From JAIBJN01 sp963775395 (GTDB taxonomy: Bacteria > Actinomycetota > Thermoleophilia > Gaiellales > Gaiellaceae), in contig CAVZIX010000007.1 of NCBI GenBank assembly GCA_963775395.1, positions 37,951-101,950 of the forward strand: a DNA stretch of 64,000 bases. Reading direction: 5' to 3'. Every line of letters starts with the position of its first letter. The first letter of the stretch is position 1. Positions 1 to 6,598 of this stretch are shown one piece after another. Made by a program: the position numbers and the translations under genes. The notes beneath the pieces were generated by a model. That model was not told the origin of the DNA and searched no databases. It saw only the letters and a list, made by a program, of their open reading frames with translations.

Positions 1-299
1 ACGAGCACGGGCGCGAGACCACGGGCGAGCGGATAGACGACCGAGACCTCGGCCCGCCGGTACGCGGCCCCCAGCAGCGCGAAGTAGACGAGCTCGAGGA
101 GCGAGCTCGCCGCGACGTAGGGCCAGGCGTCGGCCTCGATCTCCCACTGGAGCGCGACCACCGGCGCGAACACGACGACCGCGGTGAGAAGAGCGACGGC
201 GCCGGCCGCCTCCGGATCGCGCGCCCGGGCGAGGAGCAGGTTCCAGAGCGCGTGCACGAAGGCGGCGCAGAGCGCGAGCAGGAAGGCCGCGACGGGCAC
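1..299 (-). CDS. EamA/DMT-type membrane transporter, N-terminal part (runs off the window)
   Basis: Reading from a GTG at 297-299 gives about 99 residues before the window edge. They start VPVAAFLLALCAAFVHALWN and continue as alternating hydrophobic helices, with AEVSVVYPLARGLAPVL at the end. A first helix ending in HALWN and a later YPLARG are typical of EamA drug/metabolite transporters (usually about 290 residues, ten helices). A GGGAG Shine-Dalgarno-like stretch lies just before the GTG. It is transcribed away from the VOC gene at 349. The substrate cannot be read from this fragment. Confidence 0.75.
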   Translation of the reverse strand, partial: MPVAAFLLALCAAFVHALWNLLLARARDPEAAGAVALLTAVVVFAPVVALQWEIEADAWPYVAASSLLELVYFALLGAAYRRAEVSVVYPLARGLAPVL

Positions 300-333
300 C
301 GGCGTAGTCTCCCGGCAGAAGCGGGGGAACGGG

Positions 334-339
334 TAGCGT
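334..339 (+). promoter_or_regulatory. -10 box (TAGCGT) of the VOC gene
   Basis: TAGCGT ends nine bases before the ATG at 349, leaving almost no 5' leader. It fits the TANNNT-plus-start pattern seen throughout the window. No convincing -35 is visible. Confidence 0.5.
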
Positions 340-348
340 TGCGGCTGG

Positions 349-723
349 ATGATCGACCACGTCGGCCTGAACGTGAGCGACCTGGCAGCCGCGAAGACCT
401 TCTACGCCGAGACGCTGGAGCCGCTCGGCTACCGCGTCTGGGCCGAGTGGGAGGACGAGAGCGTCGGCTTCGCGGCCGACGAGAGCGGTCCCGACTTCTG
501 GATCCACACGCGCGGCGACGAGCCCAGTGCGCCCACACACGTCTCCTTTCGCGCCCGCGACCGTGAGACCGTCGACGCCTTCCACGCGGCCGGGCTGGCA
601 GCCGGAGGATCGGACAACGGCGAGCCCGGCGTGCGGCCCCACTACCACGAGCAGTACTACGGCGCGTTCGTCCTCGACCACGACGGCAACAACATCGAAG
701 CCGTCTGCCACTCGCCGGGCTAG
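349..723 (+). CDS. VOC (glyoxalase/bleomycin-resistance fold) protein
   Basis: A 124-residue single-domain VOC protein beginning MIDHVGLNVSDLAAAKTFYA, with DHDGNNIEAVCH at the C-terminus. The two beta-alpha-beta-beta-beta halves have possible metal ligands at His4 and in the terminal NNIEAV strand. Length is normal for stand-alone VOC enzymes. The family includes glyoxalases, dioxygenases and resistance proteins, and nothing here points to a substrate. There is no Shine-Dalgarno, and the -10 at 334-339 suggests a leaderless mRNA. Its stop overlaps the stop of the convergent dioxygenase gene by four bases. Confidence 0.85.
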   Translation: MIDHVGLNVSDLAAAKTFYAETLEPLGYRVWAEWEDESVGFAADESGPDFWIHTRGDEPSAPTHVSFRARDRETVDAFHAAGLAAGGSDNGEPGVRPHYHEQYYGAFVLDHDGNNIEAVCHSPG

Positions 724-1535
724 CGACCACGCTCCCAGAGCACGGGGAAGAGCGGGTGGTCCATCGGCGCGCCGACCGGCAGCTCGTCCGCCAGGCCCGG
801 AAACTCGGGTGAGGTCTTCCACGACCGCGGCGCATGCCGGACGTCGTCGCCGAGGAAGCGCACGGAGAACACCCGCCGCCGGGCGCCTTCCGCAACGCCG
901 CCGGCGGCGTGCAGGGCGAGCATGTGGAAGAAGACCGCGTCCCCCGGCTCCAGCGCCCAGCCGACGATGCGGAAGCGCTCCGGGTCAGCGTCGATGTCCG
1001 GCAGCTCTTCGAGGCTCCCCTCCGGGAACCACCTCGCCTCGCTGTCCATGAACGTCCGCGGCATCAGCCACGGGCCGAGGTGCGAGCCGGCGACGAACTC
1101 GAGCGTGGAGGAGCGGTCGACCGGGTCGACGGGCAGCCACATGCTGCACGCCTGCGAGCCCTCGACGTTGTAGTACGGCTGGTCCTGGTGCCACGGCGTC
1201 CGCTGGGCGGTTCCCGGCTCCTTCACCAGCAGGTGGTCGTGGAAGAGCCTCACCCGGTCGCTGCCCATCAGCTCCCCCGCGATCGCCGCCGCGTCGGAGC
1301 CGCGGATGAACTCCTCGTACTCGTGGATCTCCTGCCAGTTGCAGAAGTCCTCCACGAAGCGCCCCGGGTCGTCGGGGCGGCTGGCCACGATCGCCCGCGG
1401 GCTCGGATGCCCGAGGTTCCGCTCGATCCCACGCTCGACGAGCGCGACCTCCTCGGGCGAGAACGCACCGCGCACGCAGACGGCGCCGTCGCTGCGGAAC
1501 GCCTCGACGGCCTCCGGCCCGACCGCGACGGTCAG
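720..1535 (-). CDS. phytanoyl-CoA dioxygenase (PhyH) family Fe(II)/2-oxoglutarate oxygenase
   Basis: About 271 residues. The iron-binding facial triad is visible as His and Asp in WHQDQPYYN plus a distal His in LALHAAGG, with an Arg for 2-oxoglutarate in RRRVFSVRF. PhyH enzymes hydroxylate small lipids, amino acids or natural products; this substrate is unknown. The N-terminal family motif (AFRSDGAVCVRGAFSPEEV) lies right after the gp19-like gene's stop, and no ATG, GTG or TTG precedes it in frame. The only start candidate in place is a CTG at 1535 that overlaps that TGA (CTGA). Otherwise translation would run on from the upstream frame, which is open through this gene. An internal GTG would cut off the conserved N-terminal helix. 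Confidence 0.75.
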   Translation of the reverse strand: MTVAVGPEAVEAFRSDGAVCVRGAFSPEEVALVERGIERNLGHPSPRAIVASRPDDPGRFVEDFCNWQEIHEYEEFIRGSDAAAIAGELMGSDRVRLFHDHLLVKEPGTAQRTPWHQDQPYYNVEGSQACSMWLPVDPVDRSSTLEFVAGSHLGPWLMPRTFMDSEARWFPEGSLEELPDIDADPERFRIVGWALEPGDAVFFHMLALHAAGGVAEGARRRVFSVRFLGDDVRHAPRSWKTSPEFPGLADELPVGAPMDHPLFPVLWERGR

Positions 1536-2378
1536 AGCGCGAGCTCCAGCCGCTCGCAGTAGAGGTCTGCGACGACGCGCGCGACGGTCTCCGCGCCGGC
1601 CTCCACCTTCTCGGGCGCGAGCCGGTAGAGGCCCAACCCGGCGAGGGCCGACGCTCCCGATCTCTTGCAGGCCGGCATCGAGGAGGACGAGCCTGCCCGT
1701 CTTCTCGTCCTGAGGCTCGCTCTTGCCTTCGACCACGAAGTGCCGATGCCACATCTCCCACGTCTCGGCGCCGGCCTGAGCGAGTGTGATCCGGAGGTCC
1801 GGAAAGTCGATAGGCGATCCGGTGTCGCCGGTTACAACCGTGAAGGCGTCCACCCGACTCACCCTCTTGCAGTCCAGGCCGTCGACCTCGACCCGGAAGT
1901 TGGACGAGACCCACTGCTTCGCCTTCGAGGCGGCGGCCTTGACCTTCCCCGACCCCTTGTCGAACCTCGTCACCTCGGCACTGATGACGACCGTGAGGTA
2001 GGCGGCTTCCTTCGACGCACCGTCGAGCTTCGGGAACGTCACGCTCGTGATCAGCGCCTGCTCGAAGGTGAGCTCCTTGATCGTCTGCAGCGCGGCGTCG
2101 GCGAAGGCGATCCGCCCGGACCGCGGTGTCTGCGTCGCGCTCCAGGCCTCGGCGATCCAGTCGAAGACGGGCTTGCCGACCGAGAGGTCGAAGACGAGCT
2201 CGATCGGCTCAGAAGTCGCCGGACCGAGGTGCTTCTTCAGGTAGCCCTCGCCGTCCGGGGGCTCGGTCACGACCTCGGCCTTGACGCTTCCGCCGTCGAC
2301 GGAGCGCAGAAAGCCGCAGGCCTGTCCGTCCAGCTCGAGGGCGAAGCGGGCTGCCGTGGCGGTCGGAATCAATCCCAT
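1532..2378 (-). pseudogene. orphan tandem T4-gp19-like phage-tail-tube protein, frameshifted near its C-terminus
   Basis: The protein starts MGLIPTATAARFALELDGQA. Two similar halves follow: residues about 10-155 (FALELDGQACGFLRSVDGG to TVVISAEVTRF) and about 165-280 (FRVEVDGLDCKRVSRVDAF to RLVLLDAGLQEI). Each has the strand pattern of the gp19/Hcp tail-tube fold. In the base frame the sequence turns to arginine-rich noise after LLDAGLQEIG. Removing one G at the CCC at 1655-1657 restores LAGLGLYRLAPEKVEAGAE and a natural end ERLELAL at the TGA at 1532-1534. So there is one extra base: a real mutation or an assembly error. No other phage or contractile-injection gene is nearby. The gp19 assignment is by eye. 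Confidence 0.6.
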
Positions 2379-2578
2379 GAGACCTCCTGGGGTCGGCGTG
2401 GCCGGCCGAGCCTACCGCCGCGCGAGGCGGGGATCTAGCGGCGAAGCCGAGCGCGATCAATCCGACCGGCGCACTCGCCCGTAGTCATGGTCGATACCGG
2501 GGACTGCGGAGCACGCCGACCCTGATGAGGCGCACCGCGCCGCCTCGCTGGGGCCGTCAGCGCCTCACCCCGGGAACT

Positions 2579-2613
2579 CGAAGGGGCGGGCCCGCCCGGC
2601 GCCCGCCCCTTCG
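2579..2613. terminator. strong GC hairpin, 13-bp perfect stem
   Basis: CGAAGGGGCGGGC (2579-2591) pairs perfectly with GCCCGCCCCTTCG (2601-2613) over a 9-base loop, followed by CTTTC. It looks like a factor-independent terminator. No recognised gene ends just upstream on either strand, so it may end an untracked transcript or be a leader structure of the small gene at 2687. The rest of 2379-2686 shows nothing I can assign. Confidence 0.55.
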
Positions 2614-2686
2614 CTTTCATCCGCAGGGTTTGGAGCAGGCCGCGAGCGGCAATCCTCAACTCGTCTACGGGGAAGGGGGTTGCAGG

Positions 2687-2779
2687 ATGGCGACCTGGTT
2701 GTGGGTCCTGATCATCGTCCTGCTCGTGCTCCTGCTTTTCGGCGGCGTCGGGTACGGCCGCCGAGGGACGCGGGTCTAG
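2687..2779 (+). CDS. 30-residue single-pass membrane peptide
   Basis: ATG at 2687 follows a purine-rich GGGGAAGGGGG with suitable spacing. The product, MATWLWVLIIVLLVLLLFGG then VGYGRRGTRV, is one transmembrane helix with a basic C-terminal tail, which predicts an N-out/C-in orientation. Tiny hydrophobic proteins of this type recur in actinobacteria without known function. A hairpin follows the stop at 2789-2817, so the gene looks like an independent transcription unit. Confidence 0.6.
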   Translation: MATWLWVLIIVLLVLLLFGGVGYGRRGTRV

Positions 2780-2788
2780 GTGTTCGGA

Positions 2789-2817
2789 CGCCGCGCCGGG
2801 CCTTGCTCGGCGCGGCG
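2789..2817. terminator. bidirectional terminator hairpin between convergent small genes
   Basis: CGCCGCGCCG (2789-2798) pairs with CGGCGCGGCG (2808-2817) over a 9-base loop. It lies between the stop of the + strand gene ending at 2779 and the stop of the minus strand gene ending at 2829, where a shared terminator is expected. Confidence 0.6.
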
Positions 2818-2828
2818 CCTCGGATCGG

Positions 2829-3005
2829 CTAGCCGCGGCCGCCCGAGAGCCAGGTCGTCTTCGTCTCGATCGAGCTCTCCTCGCCCGGCTCGAGGTGCAC
2901 GCCTTTCGGGTACTGCTTCTTGTGGCGCCTCAAGGCCCAGAGCCCGAGCGCGAGCGTCCCGACGACGATGAGGAAGAACCCGGCGGTGGCCAGCGCGGCG
3001 CCCAT
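2829..3005 (-). CDS. 58-residue membrane protein, last gene of the glutamate-synthase-domain cluster
   Basis: The ATG at 3005 opens 58 residues: a transmembrane helix (ALATAGFFLIVVGTLALGLW, about 4-23), a basic stop-transfer RRHKKQYPK, then an acidic soluble tail with EPGEESSIETKTTWLSGG. It starts 3 bases after the stop of the 143-residue gene, so the two are probably translated from one message. No family is recognised. Its place at the end of the GS/GltS-domain operon suggests a membrane anchor or accessory factor; this is inference. Confidence 0.65.
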   Translation of the reverse strand: MGAALATAGFFLIVVGTLALGLWALRRHKKQYPKGVHLEPGEESSIETKTTWLSGGRG

Positions 3006-3008
3006 CGC

Positions 3009-3440
3009 TCAGTGCTCGGGAGGCTCCCAGCCCTCGAGCACCGGCGGCTGCCAGTCCGTCCCGACCGTCTTCGAGCCCTCGATCCACGGGCCCAGCTCCG
3101 GCTGTGGGAACTTCGCGTGCCGCTCCTTCAGCTGGATGCCGTAGGAGTTGCCGGACTGGAGGTGCTTGACCAGCACCTTGCGCGCGATCTCGTCCCCGCG
3201 CCCCTCCGGGATCTCGAAGTAGATCTTCAGGAACGAGTTCGAGTAGCGGTCGAAGACGGCGGGAACACCCTCTTCCTCGAGCAGCTCGACGTCCTCGAGC
3301 CAGTTGAGGTCCTCGCCGGGCGTGGCGGCGAGGAGGTCGACGTCCTCGATCTCGGCCATGTTCTCCTGGTAGGAGAAGCGCCGGCCGGCGAGGTACTCGG
3401 CGTCGATCGACTTGATCTTCTCGGGCTCTTTGGTCGACAC
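3009..3440 (-). CDS. 143-residue unknown soluble protein of the glutamate-synthase-domain operon
   Basis: GTG at 3440 starts VSTKEPEKIKSIDAEYLAGR. The protein is acidic and soluble, with an aromatic segment (FDRYSNSFLKIYFEIPEGRG, about 75-94) and a tryptophan-rich end WIEGSKTVGTDWQPPVLEGW. No signal peptide, membrane helix or Cys cluster is seen. It starts 2 bases after the stop of the FMN synthase gene, so it belongs to the same operon. I do not recognise the family. It does not resemble the small MgdB/MgdD subunits of N-methylglutamate dehydrogenase. Confidence 0.7.
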   Translation of the reverse strand: MSTKEPEKIKSIDAEYLAGRRFSYQENMAEIEDVDLLAATPGEDLNWLEDVELLEEEGVPAVFDRYSNSFLKIYFEIPEGRGDEIARKVLVKHLQSGNSYGIQLKERHAKFPQPELGPWIEGSKTVGTDWQPPVLEGWEPPEH

Positions 3441-3442
3441 GC

Positions 3443-4876
3443 CTAGTCCTCCGCGCCGGCGTACTCGGCCGGCTGGTCGGGGAGGTAGTCCACCGGGTAC
3501 TCGAGGTGCTTCTCGAGCAGCCGCTTGATCTCCGAGAGCGCCTTCTCCTCGGTCACGCCGGGGATGTACTCCGTCCCGGCGAGCGGGACCTTGGCCATCG
3601 CCGCCGCCTCGACCGTGAGGGCGCAGAGGTCCTCGGGCTCGAGCGAGTGGACGTTCGTCTTCCCGCACGCGCGCGCGAGCATCTGGACCTCGAGCGTCAG
3701 CGTGTGCAGGAAGTTGTAGGTGCGCTCGGCGGCCTCCTCCACGACGAGGCGCTTGCGCAGCTCGGGATCCTGGGTCGTGATCCCGACGGGGCAGCGGCCG
3801 GTGTGGCAGTGGTAGCACTGTCCGGCCGGGACGCCGATCGTCCCCTCGTAGTCGGTGACGCCCTCGATCTCCTTGTTGCAGTTGAGCGCCATCAGGGCCG
3901 CGTGGCCGAGCGCCACGGCCTTCGCGCCGAGCGCGAGCGCCTTGGCGACGTCGCCGCCGTTACGAATCCCGCCGGCGACCACGAGGTCGATCTCGTCGGC
4001 GAGCCCGACGTCTTCGAGCGCGCGCCGGGCCTCGGGGATCGCCGCCATGAGCGGGATGCCCGTCTCCTCTGTTGCGAGGTGCGGGCCGGCGCCGGTGCCG
4101 CCTTCGGCACCGTCGAGGTAGATGATGTCCGGCCCGCATTTGGCGGCCATGCGCACATCGTCGTAGACGCGCGCGGCGCCGAGCTTGAGCTGGATCGGGA
4201 TCTGGTAGTCGGTCGCCTCGCGGATCTCCTGGATCTTCAGCGAGAGGTCGTCCGGGCCGAGCCAGTCAGGGTGCCGCGCCGGCGAGCGCTGGTCGATCCC
4301 AGGCGGCAGCGAGCGCATCTCGGCGACCTGCTCGGTGACCTTCTGGCCCATCAGGTGGCCGCCGAGCCCGACCTTGCAGCCCTGACCGATGAAGAACTCG
4401 CAGGCGTCCGCGAGCATCAGGTGGTGCGGGTTGAACCCGTACCGGCTCTGGATGCACTGGTAGTACCACTTCGTCGAGAGGTCGCGCTCGGGTGGGATCA
4501 TCCCGCCCTCTCCCGAGCACGTCGCCGTGCCGGCCATGGACGCGCCCTTCGCGAGCGCCATCTTTGCCTCGAGCGAGAGCGCCCCGAAGCTCATCCCCGT
4601 GATGTAGACGGGGATGTCGAGCTCGATCGGCTTCTTCGCGAAGCGCGCGCCGAGGACGGTCTTCGTCACGCACTTCTCGCGGTACCCCTCGATGACGAAC
4701 CGGGTCAGCGTGCCCGGCATGAACATGAGGTCGTCCCAGTGCGGGATCTTCTTGAACATCGAGAAGCCCCGCATGCGGTAGCGGCCGAGCTCGGCCTTCA
4801 TGTGGATGTCGTTGATGACCTCCGGCGTGAAGATCCGGCTCCGCCCGAGGACTGTGCGGTCGGTCTCGTCGGGCAC
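3443..4876 (-). CDS. FMN-binding glutamate-synthase-domain protein (GltS domain / MgsC-GlxD type)
   Basis: A 477-residue stand-alone FMN/Fe-S synthase domain. Seen are ITGMSFGALSLEAKMALAKG, the FMN phosphate region DGAEGGTGAGP, VAGGIRNGGDVAKALALGA, and the cysteine cluster GQCYHCHTGRCPVGITTQD that binds an Fe-S centre in this family. In glutamate synthase this domain converts 2-oxoglutarate and channelled ammonia to glutamate. In N-methylglutamate synthase the homologue is MgsC. The GTG start at 4876 shares its G with the upstream TAG (TAGTG), and a longer in-frame upstream extension is arginine-rich noise. No GltD (NADPH subunit) gene is nearby, so the electron donor is unknown. Confidence 0.9.
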   Translation of the reverse strand: MPDETDRTVLGRSRIFTPEVINDIHMKAELGRYRMRGFSMFKKIPHWDDLMFMPGTLTRFVIEGYREKCVTKTVLGARFAKKPIELDIPVYITGMSFGALSLEAKMALAKGASMAGTATCSGEGGMIPPERDLSTKWYYQCIQSRYGFNPHHLMLADACEFFIGQGCKVGLGGHLMGQKVTEQVAEMRSLPPGIDQRSPARHPDWLGPDDLSLKIQEIREATDYQIPIQLKLGAARVYDDVRMAAKCGPDIIYLDGAEGGTGAGPHLATEETGIPLMAAIPEARRALEDVGLADEIDLVVAGGIRNGGDVAKALALGAKAVALGHAALMALNCNKEIEGVTDYEGTIGVPAGQCYHCHTGRCPVGITTQDPELRKRLVVEEAAERTYNFLHTLTLEVQMLARACGKTNVHSLEPEDLCALTVEAAAMAKVPLAGTEYIPGVTEEKALSEIKRLLEKHLEYPVDYLPDQPAEYAGAED

Positions 4877-5664
4877 TACAGCACCAGCTTTCGCTCGGAG
4901 GGCTCGAGGTTGTCGTAGTTGTAGAGCTTCTTGCCGCAGACGAACTTCTGGAACTCGGGCGGGTCGCCCAACCCGTAGATCCGGAACTTGCGCTCGATGA
5001 ACTCGGTGTCGGAGTCGTCCCATTCGCCCGGGACGCAGTCGATGCCGAGCGACTTCACCGTGCCGCCGACGTAGATCGTCCCGTCGTACATCGAGTCGCC
5101 GAGCCCGGGGCCGACGTTCCCGCAGAGCACCTGGCGGCCGCGCTGCATCATGAAGCCGGTCATCGTGCCGGCGTCGCCGAGGGTGATGATCGTCCCGCCC
5201 TTCTGGTCGATGCCGGTGCGCGCGCCGACCTGGCCCTTGATGACGAGGTCGCCGCCGCGCATCGCGGCGCCGGTGAGTGAGCCGGCGTTGCCGTCGACGA
5301 TGACGACCCCCGACATCATGTTCTCGCACGCGGACCAGCCGACCCGGCCGGTGATGTGGATCTCGGGGCCGTCGATCAACCCACAGCCGAAGTAGCCGAG
5401 GCTCCCGCCGAAAGTGATCCGGCAGCGGGTGAGGATGCCGACGCCGATCGAGTGCTTCGAGCCGGGGTTGAGGACGATGACGTCGTCGATCCCCTCCTCG
5501 TAGAGCAGGCGGCGGAGCTCGAGGTTGATCTGCCGCGTGGTGAGGTCCTTCGCGTCGAAGGTGGCCTTCCCGTGCTCGATCTCGGCGGTGCCGGGCGCAT
5601 CGGCGAACGGCTCCGCGAGCCCCCGAGCGTCGTACGTGATCCTGGACTCGCCTACCGCTGCCAC
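4876..5664 (-). CDS. GXGXG-motif protein (glutamate synthase C-terminal domain / MgsB-GlxC type)
   Basis: A 262-residue right-handed beta-helix with repeated G-x-x-G turns: GYFGCGLIDGPEIHITGRVG, DGNAGSLTGAAMRGGDLVIK, GDAGTMTGFMMQRGRQVLCG and GPGLGDSMYDGTIYVGG. In full-length GltB this domain is structural and lies against the synthase domain; here it is a separate polypeptide. Start chosen at GTG 5664 (VAAVGESRITYDARGL), which overlaps the amidotransferase stop by 13 bases. More upstream in-frame codons translate to arginine-rich noise. Its C-terminus (PEFQKFVCGKKLYNYDNLEP) is typical of GlxC/MgsB proteins. Confidence 0.88.
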   Translation of the reverse strand: MAAVGESRITYDARGLAEPFADAPGTAEIEHGKATFDAKDLTTRQINLELRRLLYEEGIDDVIVLNPGSKHSIGVGILTRCRITFGGSLGYFGCGLIDGPEIHITGRVGWSACENMMSGVVIVDGNAGSLTGAAMRGGDLVIKGQVGARTGIDQKGGTIITLGDAGTMTGFMMQRGRQVLCGNVGPGLGDSMYDGTIYVGGTVKSLGIDCVPGEWDDSDTEFIERKFRIYGLGDPPEFQKFVCGKKLYNYDNLEPSERKLVL

Positions 5665-6584
5665 ACCATCACCTCGCCCTCGTACGGGTCGTACGTGTCG
5701 ACCTCGTGGTCGACGACGGCGCGGATGGCGATCTCCTCGGAGGCGAGCGCGACGATGCCGTCCGATTCGTAGAGCACGAGCGGCTTCGCAGCCATCTCGT
5801 CCTTGCACACGCCGAGCGCGTCGGCCGTCACGGCGATGTAGGTGAAGACGCCGTCGAGCTCCTCGAGGGAGTCGTTCATCGCGTCCTCGAGGCTCGCGCC
5901 TTCGCTCATCTTCTCGGCGAGGTACACCGCAATGATCTCCGAGTCGCACTCGGACTGGAATCGGTGCCCGGCGCGCTCGAGCCGGCGCTTCCACTGGAAG
6001 TAGTTCGTCAGCTGGCCGTTGTGCACGACCGCGACGTCGGTGAACGGGTAGGCCCAGTACGGGTGCGCGCCGGAGATGTCCACGTCGGACTCGGTCGCCA
6101 TGCGGACGTGGCCGATGGCGTGCGTGCCGTTGAAGCCCTTGAGGTCGTACTGCTCCGCGACCTCCTCGGCGTCCCCGAGATCCTTGACGATCTCGAGAGA
6201 GTGACCGAGGGAGAGCACCTCGCAGTCGGGGATGTCCTCGATGCGGTCGGCGAGCTGCTTCAGGTTCCCGTTCGGGAAGGTGAAGGCGACGCGGTAGGCG
6301 TACTCGGTCTTCTCGTCGACGTCGTGGATGTCGGCGCCCATGCCCTTGAGACGGCGGATGACCTGGTCCTGGTGGCGGTCGAGCCGGTCGGAGAACTCGA
6401 AGTCACGCGGCGTGTTCGAGTCCGCAAGTGTGTAGCGCATGACCATATGGGCGTCGTGGGGCCGGTAGAGCGCGTAGCCCGTCGAATCGGGCCCCCGATG
6501 CTTCATGGACTGGAGCATCCGGGTCATGTCGCTGCCCACCTCGTGGGTCCCGTCCCGGTAGATAATGCCTGCAATCCCGCACAT
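5652..6584 (-). CDS. class II glutamine amidotransferase (GltB amidotransferase domain / MgsA-GlxB type)
   Basis: 310 residues from the ATG at 6584, beginning MCGIAGIIYRDGTH with the catalytic N-terminal Cys2. MKHRGPDSTGYALY, GHVRMATESDVDISGAHPYW and VVHNGQLTNYFQWKRRLE are the Ntn-hydrolase glutamine-binding elements. It would release the amide (or methylamine from gamma-glutamylmethylamide) for the FMN subunit. Separate amidotransferase, GXGXG and synthase genes after a glutamine-synthetase-like gene is the layout of the glxB-glxC-glxD and mgsABC clusters. The gap to the GS gene is 14 bases. Confidence 0.88.
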   Translation of the reverse strand: MCGIAGIIYRDGTHEVGSDMTRMLQSMKHRGPDSTGYALYRPHDAHMVMRYTLADSNTPRDFEFSDRLDRHQDQVIRRLKGMGADIHDVDEKTEYAYRVAFTFPNGNLKQLADRIEDIPDCEVLSLGHSLEIVKDLGDAEEVAEQYDLKGFNGTHAIGHVRMATESDVDISGAHPYWAYPFTDVAVVHNGQLTNYFQWKRRLERAGHRFQSECDSEIIAVYLAEKMSEGASLEDAMNDSLEELDGVFTYIAVTADALGVCKDEMAAKPLVLYESDGIVALASEEIAIRAVVDHEVDTYDPYEGEVMVWQR

Positions 6585-6598
6585 TGCCCGCTCGCTTT

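Noticed and set aside
720..2378. A single 552-residue fusion of gp19-like and PhyH domains
   Set aside because: The linker is frameshifted noise, and a one-base correction gives a natural end of the first gene exactly at the start of the second.
2379..2686. Riboswitch in front of the 30-residue peptide
   Set aside because: Only a terminator-like hairpin is clear; no conserved riboswitch core could be recognised.
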